A stretch of DNA of 26,270 nt from DAISJM01 sp036821485 (GTDB lineage Bacteria > Verrucomicrobiota > Kiritimatiellia > CAIQIC01 > JAGNIJ01), in NCBI GenBank assembly GCA_036821485.1, contig DAISJM010000049.1, positions 1-26,270 on the forward strand, read 5' to 3'. The notes below the pieces were generated by a model. That model was not told the DNA's origin and made no database searches. It worked only from the letters and a program-made list of their open reading frames with translations. Both the position numbers and the translations under genes were made by a program. Shown one piece after another: positions 22,993 to 26,270 of this stretch (the stretch's first letter is position 1; each line of letters begins with the position of its first letter).

Positions 22993-24807
22993 CTACGACT
23001 CTTTTCGCTCGGAACGCTTGCGTTGCGTGGCGTTCAGGATCTTCTTGCGAAGGCGGATGACGCTGGCGGTAACTTCCACGTATTCGTCCTGGGCGATGAA
23101 TTCGATGGCCTTCTCCAGCGTCATGTCCACCGGTGGTTCCAGGATGATGGCATCGTCTGCGCCGGCGGCGCGAATATTCGTCAGGTGCTTGGTGCGCGTC
23201 GGGTTGACCGGCATGTCGCCAAGTCGGGTGTTCTCGCCAACGATCATGCCTTCGTAGACTTGGTCACCGGGGCCAATGAAGAGTCGTCCGCGTTCCTGGA
23301 GGGTGTCGAGTGCGTAGGACGTGGCCGTGCCTCTTTCCATCGAGACCAGCACGCCGGTGTTCCGGGAGCGGATTTCGCCGGAGACCGGGCCGTATTCCTT
23401 AAACAGGTGGCTGCTGACGGCGTGTCCACTGGTCAGCGTGGCCAGTGAGCCCTCAAGCCCGATCATGCCCCGAGTCGGAATGGTGGCTTCCAATTGCACT
23501 CCGTGCGCGTGATGGTCCATGCGCGTGACGATGGCCTTGCGTCCGGCGAGGTGCTGCAGGAGATCTCCAAGATGATCGTCCGGGGCTTCCACCCACAACG
23601 TCTCATAGGGTTCCTGCCGCTGACCGTTCTCGTCTTCGCGATAGATGACTTCAGGGCGCGATACGAGAAGCTCGTAGCCCTCGCGGCGCATGGTTTCGGC
23701 CAGGATCGCGATTTGGAGCGCGCCGCGCGCGCTGACGGCAAAAAAGTTGGGTTGCTCGGTGTCCGCCACTTCGATGGAGACGTTGGTTTTGGTTTCGCGT
23801 TCGAGGCGTTCGCGGATATGACGCGCGGTGAGAAACCGGCCTTCGCGACCGCCCATGGGGCTGTCGTTGACGCCAAAACGCATCTGGATGGTGGGCGGAT
23901 CGATGAGCGTGATGGGTTCCGGTTCGCGCTCCTCAGAATCACAAATGGTCTCGCTGATGTAGGCATCCTCGAAGCCGGCAATTCCGACGATTGCGCCGGC
24001 TACGCCGACGGGCGACACCGACGTACCGACGCCGTGGAAAGTGATCACCTTCGTGATCGTGGCGCGTTCTCGGCGACCGTCCTTGTGAATGCAAACGAGG
24101 GAATCGCCGGCGCGTACGGAGCCGCCGAGAATTTTCCCGATGGCGATACGTCCGATGTAGTCGCTCCAGTCCAGGTTGCTGATCACCATCCGGAACGGTC
24201 CTTCCGGGTCTGCCGCGGGCGGAGGGATGTGGTCGATGATGGCCTTGAACAACGGTTCCATGTTGACAGGCGTGTGTCCCGGTTCGAGCAAGGCGTAACC
24301 ATCGCGGGCACTGGCGTAGAGGAAGGGTGCATGGAACTGTTGTTCGTTGGCATTGAGTTCGAGCAGAAGTTCAAGCACCTGGTTATGTACGCGATAGACA
24401 TCGGCATTGGGGCGGTCAATCTTGTTCAGCACGACGATGACGGCAAGATGCTGTTCGATGGCTTTGCGAAGCACGAATCGGGTTTGTGCCTGCGTGCCCT
24501 CCGCCGCATCGACGAGCAGCAGCACGCCGTCCACCATGCCCAGGATTCGTTCGACCTCGCCACCGAAATCTGCGTGGCCCGGCGTGTCGACAATGTTGAT
24601 GGTGACGCCGCCCCACTCGATGGAGGCGTTCTTTGCCTTGATGGTGATGCCCTTCTCGCGTTCCAGGTCCATCGAGTCCATTACGCGTTCGACCACCGCC
24701 TCGTTGGCGCGGAAGGTGCCCGCCTGCTGAAGCAGACGGTCTACCAGCGTCGTCTTGCCGTGATCGACGTGGGCGATGATGCCGATATTTCGAATTTGAA
24801 TGCTCAT
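22993..24807 (-). CDS. typA: TypA/BipA ribosome-associated translational GTPase
   Basis: This 604-residue GTPase belongs to the EF-G/LepA superfamily and is involved in ribosome assembly and stress adaptation. ATG 24807 gives the family start (MSIQIRNIGIIAHVDHGKTT); the longer frame to 24828 adds seven unlikely residues. G1 is AHVDHGKT (12-19); G2 is REKGITI; G3 is DTPGHADFGGEVER, diagnostic for TypA; G4 is NKID. The downstream FGVNDSPMGGREGRFLTARHIRERL and the C-terminal TRGMIGLEG region are typical of TypA rather than EF-G. Full length. No clear Shine-Dalgarno sequence is seen before the ATG. Confidence 0.96.
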   Translation of the reverse strand: MSIQIRNIGIIAHVDHGKTTLVDRLLQQAGTFRANEAVVERVMDSMDLEREKGITIKAKNASIEWGGVTINIVDTPGHADFGGEVERILGMVDGVLLLVDAAEGTQAQTRFVLRKAIEQHLAVIVVLNKIDRPNADVYRVHNQVLELLLELNANEQQFHAPFLYASARDGYALLEPGHTPVNMEPLFKAIIDHIPPPAADPEGPFRMVISNLDWSDYIGRIAIGKILGGSVRAGDSLVCIHKDGRRERATITKVITFHGVGTSVSPVGVAGAIVGIAGFEDAYISETICDSEEREPEPITLIDPPTIQMRFGVNDSPMGGREGRFLTARHIRERLERETKTNVSIEVADTEQPNFFAVSARGALQIAILAETMRREGYELLVSRPEVIYREDENGQRQEPYETLWVEAPDDHLGDLLQHLAGRKAIVTRMDHHAHGVQLEATIPTRGMIGLEGSLATLTSGHAVSSHLFKEYGPVSGEIRSRNTGVLVSMERGTATSYALDTLQERGRLFIGPGDQVYEGMIVGENTRLGDMPVNPTRTKHLTNIRAAGADDAIILEPPVDMTLEKAIEFIAQDEYVEVTASVIRLRKKILNATQRKRSERKES

Positions 24808-24884
24808 GACGTTTAAGAGGCCGCACACTTTACGCGGTTTTTCCGCAAAGACAAATGGTTTATGCGCTGGAGCGCAGAAGAGGG

Positions 24885-26099
24885 CTACCGTCGCCGTCCC
24901 CGCAGGCTGCCGAAGCTCCGGCGCCGGTGCTTGGGACCGCCAGCGGACGGAGCCGAGGCAGCGTAGAACTTTTCTGCGGGCATATCGGGGTGTTCGGAAA
25001 GGGGAATGGTGGCGCGGATGATCTGCTCGATCTTTCGCACGTCCTGTCCCTGATCGGGCGTGGCAAGAGTAATGGCGTGACCGGTTTGTCCGGCGCGGCC
25101 TGTCCGGCCGATGCGGTGGACATAATTCTCGGGGTCGTCCGGCAGGTCGTAATTGACGACCAGTTCGATACCCGTGACATCGATGCCTCGGGCGGCGATA
25201 TCGGTGGCGACGAGAATGCGATACTCGCCGGTCTTGAACCCGCGCAGCGCGTCTTTCCTTTGTGCCAGGGATCGGTCGGCGTGAATCTCTGCGGCGGCAT
25301 GTCCCATTTGACGGAGAACCCCGGCCGCCTTGCGCGCGGCTCTGCGCGTGCGGACAAAGAGCAGCACGGAACCGTGGTATTGCTTCAGCAACTCGCCCAG
25401 CAGTTGGCCTTTCATTTCGCGGCGCACGACGAAGAGTTCCTGCGACACAAGTTCAGCGGCGGTGCCGGAAGGGGCAATCTCGGTGCGGACAGGAAGGCGC
25501 ATATGTTGGGAAGCGATCTTCACGATGCTGGCCGGCATGGTGGCGGAGAACAACATGGTTTGCCGTTCGCGTGGGAGGAGTTGGAGAATGCGGTTGATCT
25601 GCGGCAGGAATCCCATGTCGAGCATGCGATCTGCTTCATCGAGCACGAGGATGCTGATGTCATTGAGTTGAATGAGCCGCTGGCTGAGGTGATCGAGCAG
25701 GCGGCCGGGGGTGGCGATGATGATGCGCGGCGAGGCGCGCAGCCGCTGGACTTGTGCGTGCATGGATTCGCCGCCGATGATGACGACGGTCTTCATCTTG
25801 AAAGCCGGAACGAGTTGAACGAGGGCTTCATTTACCTGCAGGGCGAGTTCGCGCGTTGGCACGAGTACAAGGCCTCGGCCTTGGGGCTGGGACGCGAGGC
25901 GCTGAACCATGGGGATGCCGAAAGCCAGCGTCTTGCCGGTACCGGTCTGGGCGATGCCAATGATGTCTTTGCCCTCGATTCCGGAGGGAATCGCCTTGTG
26001 CTGGATGGGCGTGGGAACGGTGTATTTGAGGCCATCGATCACACTGAGAAGCCCTGGCGCGATGCCCAGGCCATAGAAACTTTCCTGCGCGGATGTCAT
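24885..26099 (-). CDS. rhlE: DEAD-box ATP-dependent RNA helicase (RhlE-like)
   Basis: This 404-residue RNA helicase acts in RNA remodelling, ribosome assembly or mRNA decay. ATG 26099 is preferred to the in-frame GTG 26105 because AAAGGAG sits 5 bases before the ATG. All motifs are present: Q motif PTPIQ (29-33), AQTGTGKT (50-57), PTRELA (81-86), TPGR (130-133), DEAD (154-157), SAT (185-187), then ATDIAARGIDV and HRIGRTGRAG in the second RecA domain. The end is a short Arg-rich tail (KHRRRSFGSLRGRRR) suited to RNA binding. Assignment to RhlE rather than another DEAD-box subgroup rests on size and the short basic tail. Confidence 0.9.
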   Translation of the reverse strand: MTSAQESFYGLGIAPGLLSVIDGLKYTVPTPIQHKAIPSGIEGKDIIGIAQTGTGKTLAFGIPMVQRLASQPQGRGLVLVPTRELALQVNEALVQLVPAFKMKTVVIIGGESMHAQVQRLRASPRIIIATPGRLLDHLSQRLIQLNDISILVLDEADRMLDMGFLPQINRILQLLPRERQTMLFSATMPASIVKIASQHMRLPVRTEIAPSGTAAELVSQELFVVRREMKGQLLGELLKQYHGSVLLFVRTRRAARKAAGVLRQMGHAAAEIHADRSLAQRKDALRGFKTGEYRILVATDIAARGIDVTGIELVVNYDLPDDPENYVHRIGRTGRAGQTGHAITLATPDQGQDVRKIEQIIRATIPLSEHPDMPAEKFYAASAPSAGGPKHRRRSFGSLRGRRR

Positions 26100-26270
26100 G
26101 CTCACTCCTTTGGAATCAGGCCATTCTGCACGAAAAGGGGTTGCAGGTATATGACAAACGGGAAGTCGTTTCCGACGGCTTTGGCGGGCGTGTGGTGCTG
26201 AAAGCAGGCGGGGGGCGTGCTGATGATGGGGTTTTGATCGAAGAGAGCGTGCTGCCGGGGGCGATCCCGG
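26093..26270 (+). CDS. Possible partial gene running off the right edge, unknown function
   Basis: A plus-strand frame stays open from 26093 (ATG) to the window end. The later part reads like real protein (for example KGLQVYDKREVVSDGFGGRV) with balanced composition. The first codons overlap the start of the minus-strand helicase gene and no ribosome-binding site is seen, so the true start is uncertain. No family recognised. Confidence 0.3.
   Translation, partial: MSCSLLWNQAILHEKGLQVYDKREVVSDGFGGRVVLKAGGGRADDGVLIEESVLPGAIP

Noticed and set aside
1..26270. CRISPR arrays, tRNA or rRNA genes, riboswitches, prophage or transposase genes
   Set aside because: None recognised on either strand by reading. 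The only mobile-looking structure is the cassette at 3575-4059, which lacks a transposase.

Overview
The window (26,270 bases, GC-rich) is tightly packed bacterial chromosome with no rRNA, tRNA or CRISPR array that I could recognise. Gene content suggests an anaerobic, polysaccharide-degrading member of the PVC group (Kiritimatiellota/Verrucomicrobiota/Lentisphaerota type). The reasons are an Rnf complex beside an Nfn-type transhydrogenase, a very large secreted amylase with thrombospondin-3-like Asp-rich calcium repeats, a VIT/vWA envelope protein behind an ECF sigma/anti-sigma pair, and a four-helix-bundle gene flanked by heptamer repeats. This placement is an inference from style, not a database result.

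Layout. 1-2621 (+): end of rnfG, then rnfE, rnfA and rnfB, in the CDGEAB-type order. 2726-5590 (+): nfnA and nfnB, which together make the electron-bifurcating NADH-dependent ferredoxin:NADP+ oxidoreductase. They are split by a four-helix-bundle gene (3625-4104) lying between inverted arrays of a degenerate 7-base unit. 5672-6289 (+): a promoter with a perfect 18-base palindromic operator, a small secreted CBM21-like starch-binding protein, and a terminator. 11584-6317 (-): ECF sigma factor, zinc-binding anti-sigma factor and VIT/vWA protein, joined by two ATGA overlaps, then sppA with its own promoter. 11773-12864 (+): a GT-B glycosyltransferase-like gene, convergent with a small lipoprotein (-). 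13261-15207 (+): DUF47 regulator and PiT phosphate transporter. 21871-15290 (-): a 2193-residue secreted protein with two complete GH13 catalytic domains, preceded by a promoter carrying the same operator core as the CBM21 gene. 22895-22037 (-): a coiled-coil exported protein and a TPR-like protein. 24807-22993 (-): typA/bipA. 26099-24885 (-): a RhlE-like DEAD-box helicase. A possible partial gene runs off the right edge.

How the genes work together. Rnf couples ferredoxin:NAD+ electron transfer to ion pumping, and Nfn links the same ferredoxin and NADH pools to NADPH, so the left third is a redox-balancing module. The two alpha-glucan genes, 10-16 kb apart on opposite strands, share the core GTAAAACGTTTTAC in promoter position and are predicted to form one LacI-family-controlled starch/glycogen regulon. 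The regulator is not in the window.

Most interesting points: (1) the four-helix-bundle cassette inside the nfn operon; (2) the shared operator; (3) the double-GH13 enzyme; (4) an RnfB whose last ferredoxin domain has lost exactly the cysteines of one cluster.
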